Source of the DNA: Halomarina pelagica
GTDB taxonomy: Archaea; Halobacteriota; Halobacteria; Halobacteriales; Haloarculaceae
DNA length: 64,000 nt
Assembly (NCBI RefSeq): GCF_024228315.1
Contig: NZ_CP100454.1
Span: 744,001-808,000 of the forward strand
Reading direction: 5' to 3'
Shown here: positions 24,209 to 32,040 of the stretch, piece by piece
Layout: each line of letters starts with the position of its first letter
How positions within the stretch are numbered: position 1 is the stretch's first letter
Program-made: the position numbers and the translations under genes
The notes under the pieces: generated by a model
What the model was told of the DNA's origin: nothing
The model's database searches: none
Seen by the model: the letters and a program-made list of their open reading frames with translations, nothing else

Positions 24209-25901
24209 GGGCGACACCCCCCGCGACGGTCGCGTCGGCGCGGCGCATGACGGTCCGGAGGCGATCGTTCTCCACCCGCCGGCACCACTCGTAGAAGCGC
24301 TCGCCGTCGGCCCGCTCCTCGACGTAGACCGCGAAGAGCTGTTCGAGGGCGGGGATCACCGATCCGGCGGGGACCGCCGTCTCCACCCAGTCGACGAAGT
24401 CGTTGTCGAGGCCGAGGCTCCCCCCGAGCCCGAAGTCCACCCCCTCGACGATGGCGTCGCCCTCGGCGTTCGTGCTCCCCTCGCCCTCGACCTTCACCGT
24501 CTCGCCGCGGAAGCCGACGTCCGCGATCTGGGGCTGTGCGCACGACGCCGAGCAGCCGCTCAGGTGCATCCGAACCACGTCGAGGTCGTCCGGCGTCTCG
24601 ACGCGGTCGTCGAGCGCCCGCGCCCAGCGCTTGACGCGCTTCTTGGTCTCGATGACCCCGTAGTTGCAGAACTCGCTGCCCGTGCAGCCGACCGCGCCCC
24701 GCGAGAAGGGACCGGGATCGGGACGGTAGTCCGCCGCGAAGGGCTCCGCGAGGAGATCCTCGACCTCGCCCTCGGGGACGTGCGTGACGAGGAAGTTCTG
24801 GTCGGTCGCGAGCCGGATCGAGGTCTCCTCGGTGCCGTAGCGCCGGGCGGCGCGGGCGGCCTCGACGAACTCCTCGCCGCCCATCCGGCCCGCGACGACG
24901 TTGAACCCGACGTACCTCAGTCCCCCGTGCTTCTGGTCGTGGACCCCGACGTGGTCGCCGGTGTACCCCTCCGTGAGGTCCGTCCCGCGCTCGCGGAGGT
25001 CGACCGTACAGCGGTCGCGGACCGCCGCCTCGAACCGCTCGGGACCCAGCTGTTCGACCAGGTAGCGCATCCGGCAGACGCCCCGGTTGTGGCGATCGCC
25101 CAGTTCCTTGAACACCTGCGCGACCGCGCGGCAGAACTCGACTGCGTCCTCGGGGCGGACGAACACGTCGAGATCGGAGGCCATCCGCGGGCCGTCCGAG
25201 AGCCCGCCGCCGACGCGGGCGTGGAAGCCGTAGTATCGCTCCCCGTCGATCTCCTTCGCCGCGGGCGTCAGCCCCACGTCGTTGATCTGGGACTGCGCGC
25301 AGTCCTCGCGGCAGCCAGTGATCGTCAGCTTGAACTTCCGGGGGAGGTTCGCGTACTCCCGGTTCCCCGTGAAGAAGTCGGAGACCGCCTCGACGACCGG
25401 CTGGGCGTCGAACGCCTCGTGGTCGTCCAGCCCGGCCGCGGGGCAGCCGAGCACGTTGCGCGCGCCGTCGCCGCAGCCCTGGACCGTCGTCAGCCCGACC
25501 TCGTCGTAGCGGTCCCAGATCTCGGGGACGTCCTCCAGCCTGATCCAGTGCATCTGGACGTCCTGCCTCGTCGTGATGTCGAGGAACGCGTCGCCCCAGA
25601 GTTCGTTCTGCTCGGCACCGCCGTGCTCCTCGGGGGCCGTCGCGTACTCGGTGGCGACCCGCCCGATCACCTCGGCCTGCTCGGGCGTGAGGTAGCCCCC
25701 GGGCACCTTCGTCCGGAGCATGAAGTACCCCGACTGTCTCCCGTGGGTGTACATCCCCGCCCACTTCAGGCGTTCCCACTCGCCGGACCCGGCCCGCTCC
25801 TCGATCTCGTCGAAGGCGAGCCCCTCGGCGGCGTACTCACGCACGTCCTCGACGACGTCGAGCGGGTGCTTCTCCTGCTTCCACCGCTCAACCGTATTCA
25901 T
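24198..25901 (-). CDS. Ferredoxin-type nitrite/sulfite reductase (siroheme)
   Basis: Six-electron reductase with siroheme and [4Fe-4S], reducing nitrite to ammonia or sulfite to sulfide. It has 567 residues in two internal repeats. The cluster/siroheme cysteines are C406 and C412 (GCTGSEFC) and C450 and C454 (SGCSASC), the expected C-x5-C and C-x3-C pattern. A half-site pattern, TGCREDCAQSQ, is in the first repeat near 197-201. ATG 25901 is preceded by a GGGGGTGAT ribosome site. There is no nitrate reductase nearby; the partner gene is F420-linked. Nitrite and sulfite cannot be distinguished by eye. Confidence 0.88.
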   Translation of the reverse strand: MNTVERWKQEKHPLDVVEDVREYAAEGLAFDEIEERAGSGEWERLKWAGMYTHGRQSGYFMLRTKVPGGYLTPEQAEVIGRVATEYATAPEEHGGAEQNELWGDAFLDITTRQDVQMHWIRLEDVPEIWDRYDEVGLTTVQGCGDGARNVLGCPAAGLDDHEAFDAQPVVEAVSDFFTGNREYANLPRKFKLTITGCREDCAQSQINDVGLTPAAKEIDGERYYGFHARVGGGLSDGPRMASDLDVFVRPEDAVEFCRAVAQVFKELGDRHNRGVCRMRYLVEQLGPERFEAAVRDRCTVDLRERGTDLTEGYTGDHVGVHDQKHGGLRYVGFNVVAGRMGGEEFVEAARAARRYGTEETSIRLATDQNFLVTHVPEGEVEDLLAEPFAADYRPDPGPFSRGAVGCTGSEFCNYGVIETKKRVKRWARALDDRVETPDDLDVVRMHLSGCSASCAQPQIADVGFRGETVKVEGEGSTNAEGDAIVEGVDFGLGGSLGLDNDFVDWVETAVPAGSVIPALEQLFAVYVEERADGERFYEWCRRVENDRLRTVMRRADATVAGGVAHDG

Positions 25902-26307
25902 GGCGATCACCCCCCTCAGTCAGCGTCCGTCCGTGTCGAATCGCGCGCCGTCTGCGTTCCATGTGCCCACTGAACAAGGGATGGCGTTATACCCCGTCAT
26001 TCCGGCGAGGACTGACGTCGCTGGGCGATCTCGTCAAGTGTTACCGGAACACGTGTCACCCCGTCCTCCGGTGCGGGCATCGGTAACCGGAAGACCGCGA
26101 TCCGATTCGGGCGTACGCCCTCGCCGGGCGGTGTCACCGACTCGAACGACGCCCGGTGCGGTCAGAACCCCCGGACGGGGCGCGCATCGGCGTCGTTCGC
26201 GTCGAACCGGATACCGGTGAATGTCACCGGTTGGTGGGTGGAGGGGCAGGGTGGAAACGCCGGGGACGGCTGACGCGCGATACGCGGCCGTGCGCGCCGA
26301 CCCGGGG
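25902..26307. other. Regulatory-looking gap upstream of the siroheme reductase
   Basis: 406 bases with no supportable gene. A leftward TATA-like GTATAAC lies near 25986-25993. Inverted repeats GTGTT-accgg-AACAC (26038-26052) and ACCGGTGA-atg-TCACCGGT (26213-26231) are present, both perfect. ACCGG occurs repeatedly across 26040-26231. These may be regulator sites for the reductase unit or a hairpin downstream of ftsY, which ends at 26308. Confidence 0.4.
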
Positions 26308-27594
26308 CTACGCCTCGTCGGTCCCGAGCAGGCGGTCGACGATGCGCTCGGGGTCGAACCGTTCGAGGTCGTCGTAGCCCTGGCCGGTTCCCAGAAAGAG
26401 GATGGGCTTTCCGGTGACGTGGGCGATGGAGATGGCCGCGCCGCCCTGGGAGTCGGCGTCGGCCTTCGTGAGGATCGCGCCGTCGATGGCGGCCGCCTCG
26501 TTGAACTGGCGGGCGCGCTGGGTCGCGTCCTGGCCGGCGACCGCCTCGTCGACGAACAGCGTCATGTCGGGGTCGACGACGCGATCGATCTTCTCCAGTT
26601 GCGCCATCAGGTCGTTGGAGGTGTGCAGGCGGCCCGCCGTGTCCCCGAGCACCACGTCGACGTCGTGGGCCCGGGCGTACTCGACGGCGTCGTAGATGAC
26701 CGCCGCCGGGTCGCCGCCCTGCTCGTGGGAGATGAACTTCTTGTCGAGCGCCTCGGCGTGCTCGCGCAGTTGCTCGTTGGCCCCGGCGCGGTAGGTGTCG
26801 CCGTTGGCGAGCACCGTCGAGGTCCCGCGCTCCTCGAAGTACCGCGAGAGCTTGGCGATCGAGGTCGTCTTGCCGACGCCGTTGACGCCCGTGAAGATGA
26901 TGACCATCGGCTTGTCCGCCTCGGCGACGCGCCGGTCGAAGTCGAACTGCCCGACGCTGATGACGTCCACCAGCGCCTCGCGCAGCGCCATCTCGACGAC
27001 CTGTCCGGTGGACTGCACCTGCGCGCGGGTCGTCCCCTCGACCTCCTCGCGGATGTTCCGGAGGATCTCCTGGGCGACGCCCATCTCCACGTCGCTCGAC
27101 AGCAGCGCGAGTTCGAGGTCGTCGAGCGGTTCGTCGAGGTGCTCGGGACGGATGACGACGCCGCCGGTGGCGAACGCCTTCGCCCGCGCGCCGAAGCTCG
27201 CCTTGAATTCCTCCTCGTCCTCCCCCTCGGACTCCGAGCGCGACAGGCCGAGGCCGGAGGACGACTCCCCCTCGCCCTCGTCCGCGGCCTCGTCGGCGTC
27301 GGTCGCCGGTGGGGCGGCCGGTTCCGCGCCCGTCTCGGGCTGGGCGTCGGCGTCGGGTTCCGCCGGCGGGGCCGCCGGCTCGGCGGGCGTCGCGCCGTCT
27401 CCCGGTTCGACGTCGGACGCTCCGGACGCCTCCGCGTCGGCCGGGCGTTCCTCGGCCTCGGATTCGGGTTCGGGTTCGACCCCGCCGGTCCTCCCCGCCT
27501 CCCCCGCGGCGGCCTCCTCCTCGGCCGCTTCCTCCGCCGCCTCCTCGGCGTCCTCCCGGAACCGGTCGAGCTTCTTCCGCAGTCCGTCGAACAT
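26308..27594 (-). CDS. ftsY: Signal recognition particle receptor FtsY
   Basis: SRP-type GTPase that docks ribosome-nascent chain complexes at the membrane. It has 428 residues. The N-terminal 115 or so residues are highly acidic and low complexity, typical of halophile FtsY. The NG domain follows, with the G1 loop GVNGVGKTTSIAKL, DTAGRLHTS (G3), TKADADSQGG (G4) and a closing DLERFDPERIVDRLLG. The start is ATG 27594, three bases after the pfdA stop region, so it is the distal gene of the rpl39e-rpl31e-eif6-rpl18a-pfdA-ftsY run, a conserved archaeal arrangement. Confidence 0.95.
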   Translation of the reverse strand: MFDGLRKKLDRFREDAEEAAEEAAEEEAAAGEAGRTGGVEPEPESEAEERPADAEASGASDVEPGDGATPAEPAAPPAEPDADAQPETGAEPAAPPATDADEAADEGEGESSSGLGLSRSESEGEDEEEFKASFGARAKAFATGGVVIRPEHLDEPLDDLELALLSSDVEMGVAQEILRNIREEVEGTTRAQVQSTGQVVEMALREALVDVISVGQFDFDRRVAEADKPMVIIFTGVNGVGKTTSIAKLSRYFEERGTSTVLANGDTYRAGANEQLREHAEALDKKFISHEQGGDPAAVIYDAVEYARAHDVDVVLGDTAGRLHTSNDLMAQLEKIDRVVDPDMTLFVDEAVAGQDATQRARQFNEAAAIDGAILTKADADSQGGAAISIAHVTGKPILFLGTGQGYDDLERFDPERIVDRLLGTDEA

Positions 27595-27597
27595 CGC

Positions 27598-28068
27598 TTA
27601 CTCGTCGTCCCGATCGCCCTGTTGCTGTTGCTGCATCTGCTGTTGCATCTGCTGGAGCTGTTGCTGCTGCATCTGCTGGGCGCGCTGCTCGAGCTTATCG
27701 CCCTCCTCTTCGAGGTCCTCGATGTCCTGGCGGACCTCCTCGATGCGCTCGTCGAGCAGCTCCTTCTTGCGCTTCAGGCTGTCCTTCGCGCCGTCCTCGT
27801 CGCGTTCGGCCGCGAAGCCGCCGCCGAGACCGACGACGATGCGCTCCATGTCCTGCACCTCGGCGTGGACGTACGCGTCGCCGCCGAGGGGGACCTGCAC
27901 CGTGTCGCCGTCGTCGAGCGCCTCGATGGCCTCGACCGCCTCGTCGACCTCGGTCTTCTCGTCCTGGAACCCCTGGATCTCCTCGCGGAGCGCCTCGATC
28001 TCCTGGTCGATGAGCTGGAGCTGCTGTTGCAGTTCCTGCATCTGGCCGCCGCCGCCACCGACGCTCAT
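27598..28068 (-). CDS. pfdA: Prefoldin subunit alpha
   Basis: Subunit of the hexameric co-chaperone that delivers unfolded proteins to the thermosome. It has 156 residues: two long coiled-coil arms (about 8-55 and 95-150) joined by the beta-hairpin region VQVPLGGDAYVHAEVQD...RIVVGLGGGFAAER. The C-terminus is notably Gln-rich (QMQQQQLQQMQQQMQQQQQ at about 132-150), longer than I expect for the family. ATG 28068 overlaps the rpl18a stop by 4 bases. It is in the ribosomal/translocation operon. Confidence 0.93.
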   Translation of the reverse strand: MSVGGGGGQMQELQQQLQLIDQEIEALREEIQGFQDEKTEVDEAVEAIEALDDGDTVQVPLGGDAYVHAEVQDMERIVVGLGGGFAAERDEDGAKDSLKRKKELLDERIEEVRQDIEDLEEEGDKLEQRAQQMQQQQLQQMQQQMQQQQQGDRDDE

Positions 28069-28238
28069 CGGTCGACCCCCTCGATCTCGAGCTGCGTGCG
28101 CTTGAGGCCGTGTTTCGACCCGAACTCGGCGTACGTGTGCTCGACGGCGACGTCCTCGTTCGGCGCGTCGACCGTCTTCGAGAACTCCCGCCACCCGTCG
28201 CGGTTCTGGAACCGACCGGTCACCGTATACTGACTCAT
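28065..28238 (-). CDS. rpl18a: Ribosomal protein L18Ae/LX
   Basis: A 57-residue archaeal large-subunit ribosomal protein (LX/L20a). The sequence starts MSQYTVTGRFQNRDGWREFS and continues HTYAEFGSKHGLKRTQLEIEG, the family signature. ATG 28238 is preceded by GGTTCTCCT on the coding strand. Its stop overlaps the pfdA start (ATGA). It follows eif6 after 39 bases. It is too short for many gene finders but unmistakable by motif. Confidence 0.95.
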   Translation of the reverse strand: MSQYTVTGRFQNRDGWREFSKTVDAPNEDVAVEHTYAEFGSKHGLKRTQLEIEGVDR

Positions 28239-28277
28239 AGGAGAACCTGCGGGGGCGAGCGGGAAGAAAGTTCCCTT

Positions 28278-28943
28278 TCAATCGATGTAGCCGAGCGCGT
28301 CCTCGATGCGCCCCAGTTCCGGCCCGGTGGTCTCGCGGCCGACGACGTAGCCGTGGTCGTTGGCGACGAGCCCGGAGCCGACCAGCGGCGCGCCGTAGTT
28401 GATCGTCCCGATGTCTGCCGGCACGCCGAGGAGGTCCTCGAGGAAGTCGAGTTCGGCGTCGGTCGCCTTCGGATGGCAGAGGACCCCCGAGTTGGTGGCG
28501 ACGGCGGCCGTCCCGACGGTTCGGACGCCCGCGAGGTCGCCGCGCTCGACGGGCACGCCGAGGCCGTCGCGAACCGCCTCGACCGCTTCCTCCGAGAGGT
28601 CGGGGTGGACGTACGCGCCCGTGTCGTTCGCGAGGACGACGTTGCCGGCGGCGTTGATGCGCCCCGGGAGTTCCGTCACCTCGACGCCGGTCGCGTCCTC
28701 GATGGCGGTTCGTTCGGCCTCGTCGAGGCGGCTGCTGGCGAGGAGACCGTTGCCGTTGCCGGCGACGAGCGCGCCCACGGTCGAGGAACCGCCGACGGTC
28801 GTCGCGACGGCGGGCACGTCGAGTTCGTCCCCGAACTGCTCGACGAGGTCGTCGTCCGCGTCCCGCCTGATGAGCAGGCAATCGTCCGTCGCGCGGGCGA
28901 AGACGCCGACGTAGGCGGAGCCGGAGAGGGCCGTGCGAAGCAC
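28278..28943 (-). CDS. eif6: Translation initiation factor 6
   Basis: Ribosome anti-association factor that binds the 50S subunit near L14e/L24. It has 221 residues arranged as five repeats (pentein fold), for example [62 protein letters not shown] and [20 protein letters not shown]. It starts [16 protein letters not shown]. It lies two bases after rpl31e and before rpl18a, a conserved archaeal order. Confidence 0.95.
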   Translation of the reverse strand: MLRTALSGSAYVGVFARATDDCLLIRRDADDDLVEQFGDELDVPAVATTVGGSSTVGALVAGNGNGLLASSRLDEAERTAIEDATGVEVTELPGRINAAGNVVLANDTGAYVHPDLSEEAVEAVRDGLGVPVERGDLAGVRTVGTAAVATNSGVLCHPKATDAELDFLEDLLGVPADIGTINYGAPLVGSGLVANDHGYVVGRETTGPELGRIEDALGYID

Positions 28944-28945
28944 CC

Positions 28946-29221
28946 TTATGCGGTCTCGGCTTCGACGACCGCCTCGCCCTCCTCCTCGAAGCGGGCGGCG
29001 CGGACGCGGAGTCTCCGCGGGGGTCGCTTTCGCCCGCGGGCCCAGACGGCCTCGTTGATCGAGGGGTCGAGGCGTACGTCGTCCTCGTCGACCTTGAAGT
29101 GCTTCGCGAGGTGCGCGCGGACGACGCTCATCGCCTTGCCGGCGCGCTTGTGCTTCGCCTCCGCGTGGACGTCGCGCAGGGGGACGGTCACCACCCGCTC
29201 CTCGAAGTCGCTCGCGCTCAT
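28946..29221 (-). CDS. rpl31e: Ribosomal protein L31e
   Basis: A 91-residue large-subunit protein near the tunnel exit. The motif [24 protein letters not shown] at the start and [26 protein letters not shown] in the second half are diagnostic. The C-terminus is acidic ([13 protein letters not shown]), as usual in halophiles. Its ATG overlaps the rpl39e stop by 4 bases; eif6 follows after two bases. Confidence 0.96.
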   Translation of the reverse strand: MSASDFEERVVTVPLRDVHAEAKHKRAGKAMSVVRAHLAKHFKVDEDDVRLDPSINEAVWARGRKRPPRRLRVRAARFEEEGEAVVEAETA

Positions 29222-29370
29222 TCGTCCGTGTCCCCCCGCCGCCAGCTACGCCGCTTCGGGTTCATCATCACGTCGCGGTCCGTCTTCATGATGACCCACG
29301 CCGGGATGCGCCGGTTCTGCTTCTGGAGCTTGCCCAGCCGCTTCTTCTGCGCCTTCGATTTCTTGCCCAT
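29218..29370 (-). CDS. rpl39e: Ribosomal protein L39e
   Basis: A 50-residue basic protein lining the exit tunnel: [20 protein letters not shown], then [14 protein letters not shown] and [14 protein letters not shown] 29370 is chosen because upstream in-frame codons are not conserved, and a TATA-like ATTTTAAGCC lies about 28-30 bases upstream (29397-29406), making this the first gene of the operon. It overlaps rpl31e by 4 bases. Confidence 0.96.
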   Translation of the reverse strand: MGKKSKAQKKRLGKLQKQNRRIPAWVIMKTDRDVMMNPKRRSWRRGDTDE

Positions 29371-29456
29371 AGTACGCCCGAGTACCGTGCCGGGCTTAAA
29401 ATCGTTGTTCCTTCCGTCTCCCCGATCTCCCCGATCGGAAACGCCCTTCGAGCGCC

Positions 29457-30260
29457 TCACACGAACGCGAGCGGCACCATCAACAGGACGCCCGCGGCCA
29501 CTCCAACGACGAGTTCCGGAACCCCGCGTCGGGGGAGCGTCACGCCGACGTCGATCGCCTCGGGGATGAACTCAGAGAGCACCAGGTAGATCATCGCCCC
29601 GGCGGCGAAGCCGAAGCCCACGGGGAGAAACGCCTTCGCCAGCGTGACGAAGTAGAACGCGAGCACCGCGCCGATCGGCTGCGGGAGGCTGGAGAAGACC
29701 GCCCACCAGACCATCCGCCAGCGCGGGACGTCCATCGCCCGCAGGGGGATGGCGACGGCGAGCCCCTCCGGGACGTTGTGGATCGAGATGGCGACCGTCA
29801 TGAACACCGCGAGCAGGGGGACGGAGAACCCGAGCAGAGCGAGGGCGTCCGCCCCGCCGACGTTCAGGTCGGCGAACGAGACGCCGATGGCGACGCCCTC
29901 CGGGAAGCTGTGGACGGTGAGGACGCCCAGGATGAGCACGAGCTTCCGGAAGCTCGCCTCCTCGTACTGGTGGGGATCGACCTTCCGACCCTCGATGACC
30001 TCGTGGGCGACGACCACGAGGAGGACGCCCGCCGCGAGACCGACGGCGAGACTGAGGGGACCGCCGGCGGCCAGCCCCTCCGCGACGAGCCCGAACACCG
30101 ACGCCGAGAGCATAATACCCGACGCCAGTCCCCACAGCGCGACGTTCCACCGGTCCGACACCTCCTCGACGAGGAAGAAGGGGAGCGCGCCGAGGCCCGT
30201 CGCCAGCGCGGTGACGAGCCCGGCGACGAAGACGAGGGCGAAATCCGCGGACGAGGCCAT
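29457..30260 (-). CDS. ZIP family divalent metal transporter
   Basis: Membrane importer for zinc or related metals. It has 267 residues with about eight helices. Metal-site signatures are [10 protein letters not shown] in helix IV and [13 protein letters not shown] in helix V. The cytoplasmic loop contains [16 protein letters not shown], a possible metal-sensing segment. ATG 30260 ([14 protein letters not shown]) lies about 28 bases after a GTTTAAACG box (30283-30291), so it is leaderless. It is not part of the ribosomal operon next door, which starts at 29370. The window thus has both a metal exporter (CDF, 3.1 kb) and an importer. Confidence 0.9.
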   Translation of the reverse strand: MASSADFALVFVAGLVTALATGLGALPFFLVEEVSDRWNVALWGLASGIMLSASVFGLVAEGLAAGGPLSLAVGLAAGVLLVVVAHEVIEGRKVDPHQYEEASFRKLVLILGVLTVHSFPEGVAIGVSFADLNVGGADALALLGFSVPLLAVFMTVAISIHNVPEGLAVAIPLRAMDVPRWRMVWWAVFSSLPQPIGAVLAFYFVTLAKAFLPVGFGFAAGAMIYLVLSEFIPEAIDVGVTLPRRGVPELVVGVAAGVLLMVPLAFV

Positions 30261-30319
30261 GCGTGAGATACGGCTCCCGGGCGTTTAAACCTATCACCAT
30301 TCGGATATTTTTGGATCGC

Positions 30320-30877
30320 CTAAACCGACAGAGGGAACGCGGCGACCGTCTCGTACCGGGGCCCGTCGGGCGTGAGGGTGCTCTCGGTGAGGCGCACCTC
30401 GTCGATGCGCATCGCGCCCACGTCGGGGTCGCGTTCGTCGAGCACGCGCAGGACGCGCTCCTTCCCGCCGGCGTGATCCATCCGCGCGATCGTGGCATGC
30501 GGGGTGAAGTCGTGGCGTTCGGGGTCGAACCCCAGCGCGACGGTGCGCTCCTCGCACGCCTCGTGGAGGCGCGTCAGGTCCGTCGCCCCCTCGCGGACGC
30601 CGAGCCAGACGACGCTTACGTACGAGCGCGACGGGAAGACGCCGTAGCCGCCGACGTGCGCCTCGAACGGGGCGACGCCCGCCTCCTCGACGGCCGCTGC
30701 GAGCGCGTCCTCGACGGCGGGGACGCGCGACTCGGACACCTCCCCCAGGAACTTGAGCGTGACGTGGACCCCCTCGGGATCCGTGAGTCTGAGGCCGTCG
30801 ACGTCCGCGAACGGTTCCTGCGCCGCGCGGATCGCGTCGGCGAGCGGATCCAGGTCGACGCTGACGAACAGTCGCAT
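30320..30877 (-). CDS. thpR: RNA 2',3'-cyclic phosphodiesterase
   Basis: 2H phosphoesterase of the ThpR/LigT family that opens 2',3'-cyclic phosphates on RNA. It has 185 residues. Both catalytic motifs are canonical: H38-V-T40 in VHVTLKFLGEV and H127-A-T129 in PHATIARM. It begins MRLFVSVDLDP. ATG 30877 is about 27 bases from the palindromic TTAA box at 30903-30906 that also serves the divergent TPR gene. Compare the atypical 2H protein at 7.2 kb. Confidence 0.92.
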   Translation of the reverse strand: MRLFVSVDLDPLADAIRAAQEPFADVDGLRLTDPEGVHVTLKFLGEVSESRVPAVEDALAAAVEEAGVAPFEAHVGGYGVFPSRSYVSVVWLGVREGATDLTRLHEACEERTVALGFDPERHDFTPHATIARMDHAGGKERVLRVLDERDPDVGAMRIDEVRLTESTLTPDGPRYETVAAFPLSV

Positions 30878-30900
30878 GGTCGAGAGGGCGAGGGCGTAGC

Positions 30901-30908
30901 CCTTAACC
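30901..30908. promoter_or_regulatory. Symmetric shared core promoter of thpR and the TPR gene
   Basis: The sequence CCTTAACC has its TTAA core at 30903-30906. Its centre, 30904.5, is exactly 27.5 bases from the first base of both start codons (thpR at 30877 leftwards, TPR gene at 30932 rightwards). No other TATA-like box lies in the 54-base gap, so one element seems to position both leaderless transcripts. Confidence 0.5.
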
Positions 30909-30931
30909 ATGCCAGTCGCCAAGCCGGAGGC

Positions 30932-31660
30932 ATGACAGACGAGAGGGACGGCCATCGCTTCTCCGAGGGCCAGGGGTTCGGCGACTCCTTCGAGGGGTTC
31001 GACCTCGACCCGCCGGAACTCGAGGTCGATCCGAGCATGGTCGATCCGGTGGACTCCCGGGCGCTCGCCGACATCCTCGACCGGCGGCAGATCCCGAAGG
31101 GACAGGTGGACGTCGAGGCGCTCGTCGACGTGGGCATCTCCTACATGCAGATCAACCGCTTCGAGCAGGCGACCGATGCGCTCGAGCGGGCCGCGCGCCT
31201 CGCCGACGACCCTGCGCTCGAACAGGAGGCGTGGGTCAACAAGGGCGCGGCGCACGCCCAGCTCGAGGAGTACGACGACGCCATCGGCGCGTACCGCGAG
31301 GCGCTCTCGATCGACGACGACAGCGAGCACGCGGCCACCGCCGAGACGAACCTCGCCTACGCCCTCTGGGAGGACGGCCGCACGGAACAGGCGCTCGAGC
31401 ACGCCGAGCGCGCAGTCGAGATCGACCCGCGCTTCGGGCAGGCGTGGTACAACCGCGGCTTCTTCCTCTCCGAGCGCGGCCTCCACGAGGACGCGGTTCG
31501 CTGCTTCGACAACGCGACACGGCTGAACTTCCGCACGCCCGAACTCCTGGAGGAGAAGGCCGCCTCGCTCGAGCACCTCGGCGAGGACGAGGAGGCCGAA
31601 CGCCTCGCGGAGGAGGCCGACGAACTCCGACAGCGCGCCGAACAACGACTGGTAGAGTGA
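30932..31660 (+). CDS. Tetratricopeptide repeat protein
   Basis: A 242-residue soluble protein. After a 70-residue acidic N-terminus (DSRALADILDRRQIPKGQVDVEAL) come four to five TPR motifs between about 66 and 225: VDVGISYMQINRFEQATDALERAARL, WVNKGAAHAQLEEYDDAIGAYREALS, TNLAYALWEDGRTEQALEHAERAVE and WYNRGFFLSERGLHEDAVRCFDNAT. TPRs mediate protein-protein contacts; the partner is unknown. ATG 30932 is leaderless from the shared TTAA box. The DUF424 gene begins two bases after its stop, suggesting cotranscription. Confidence 0.85.
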   Translation: MTDERDGHRFSEGQGFGDSFEGFDLDPPELEVDPSMVDPVDSRALADILDRRQIPKGQVDVEALVDVGISYMQINRFEQATDALERAARLADDPALEQEAWVNKGAAHAQLEEYDDAIGAYREALSIDDDSEHAATAETNLAYALWEDGRTEQALEHAERAVEIDPRFGQAWYNRGFFLSERGLHEDAVRCFDNATRLNFRTPELLEEKAASLEHLGEDEEAERLAEEADELRQRAEQRLVE

Positions 31661-31661
31661 G

Positions 31662-31952
31662 ATGCTCCTGACCGAACGCGAAACCGAAGAGGGCCTGCTC
31701 GTCTCCGTCTGCGACCCCGACATCCTCGGTCGAACGTTCGAGAACGGCCACGTGTCGCTCACTGTCGAACCTGACTTCTACGACGGCGAGCGGGTCGAGG
31801 AGGAGCGCGTCGTGAGCGCGCTCGCCCGCGCCAGCGTCGCCAACATCGTCGGGACGCGCGCGGTCGCCCTCGCGATCGAACACGGCTTCGTCGACGAGGC
31901 AACCGTGCTGGAGATCGACGGCACCCGCCACGCGCAGCTACTCCGGTTCTGA
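31662..31952 (+). CDS. DUF424 family protein
   Basis: A 96-residue archaeal protein of unknown function. It starts MLLTERETEEGLLVSVCDPDILGRTFENG and includes the family-typical SVANIVGTRAVALAIEHGFVDEATVLEIDGTRHAQLLRF. DUF424 proteins are widespread in archaea and often sit near translation genes. It is coupled to the TPR gene (two-base spacing) and ends 88 bases before sufS. The family name is recalled from pattern, not searched. Confidence 0.8.
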   Translation: MLLTERETEEGLLVSVCDPDILGRTFENGHVSLTVEPDFYDGERVEEERVVSALARASVANIVGTRAVALAIEHGFVDEATVLEIDGTRHAQLLRF

Positions 31953-32040
31953 TCTCTCGATTCTGCCCCCGTCGAACGCGTCGTACCGGTCGCTGACCCA
32001 ACCGAAGGAGTGTTTTGTTCGCGCGTCCTTCACTCCGGTA

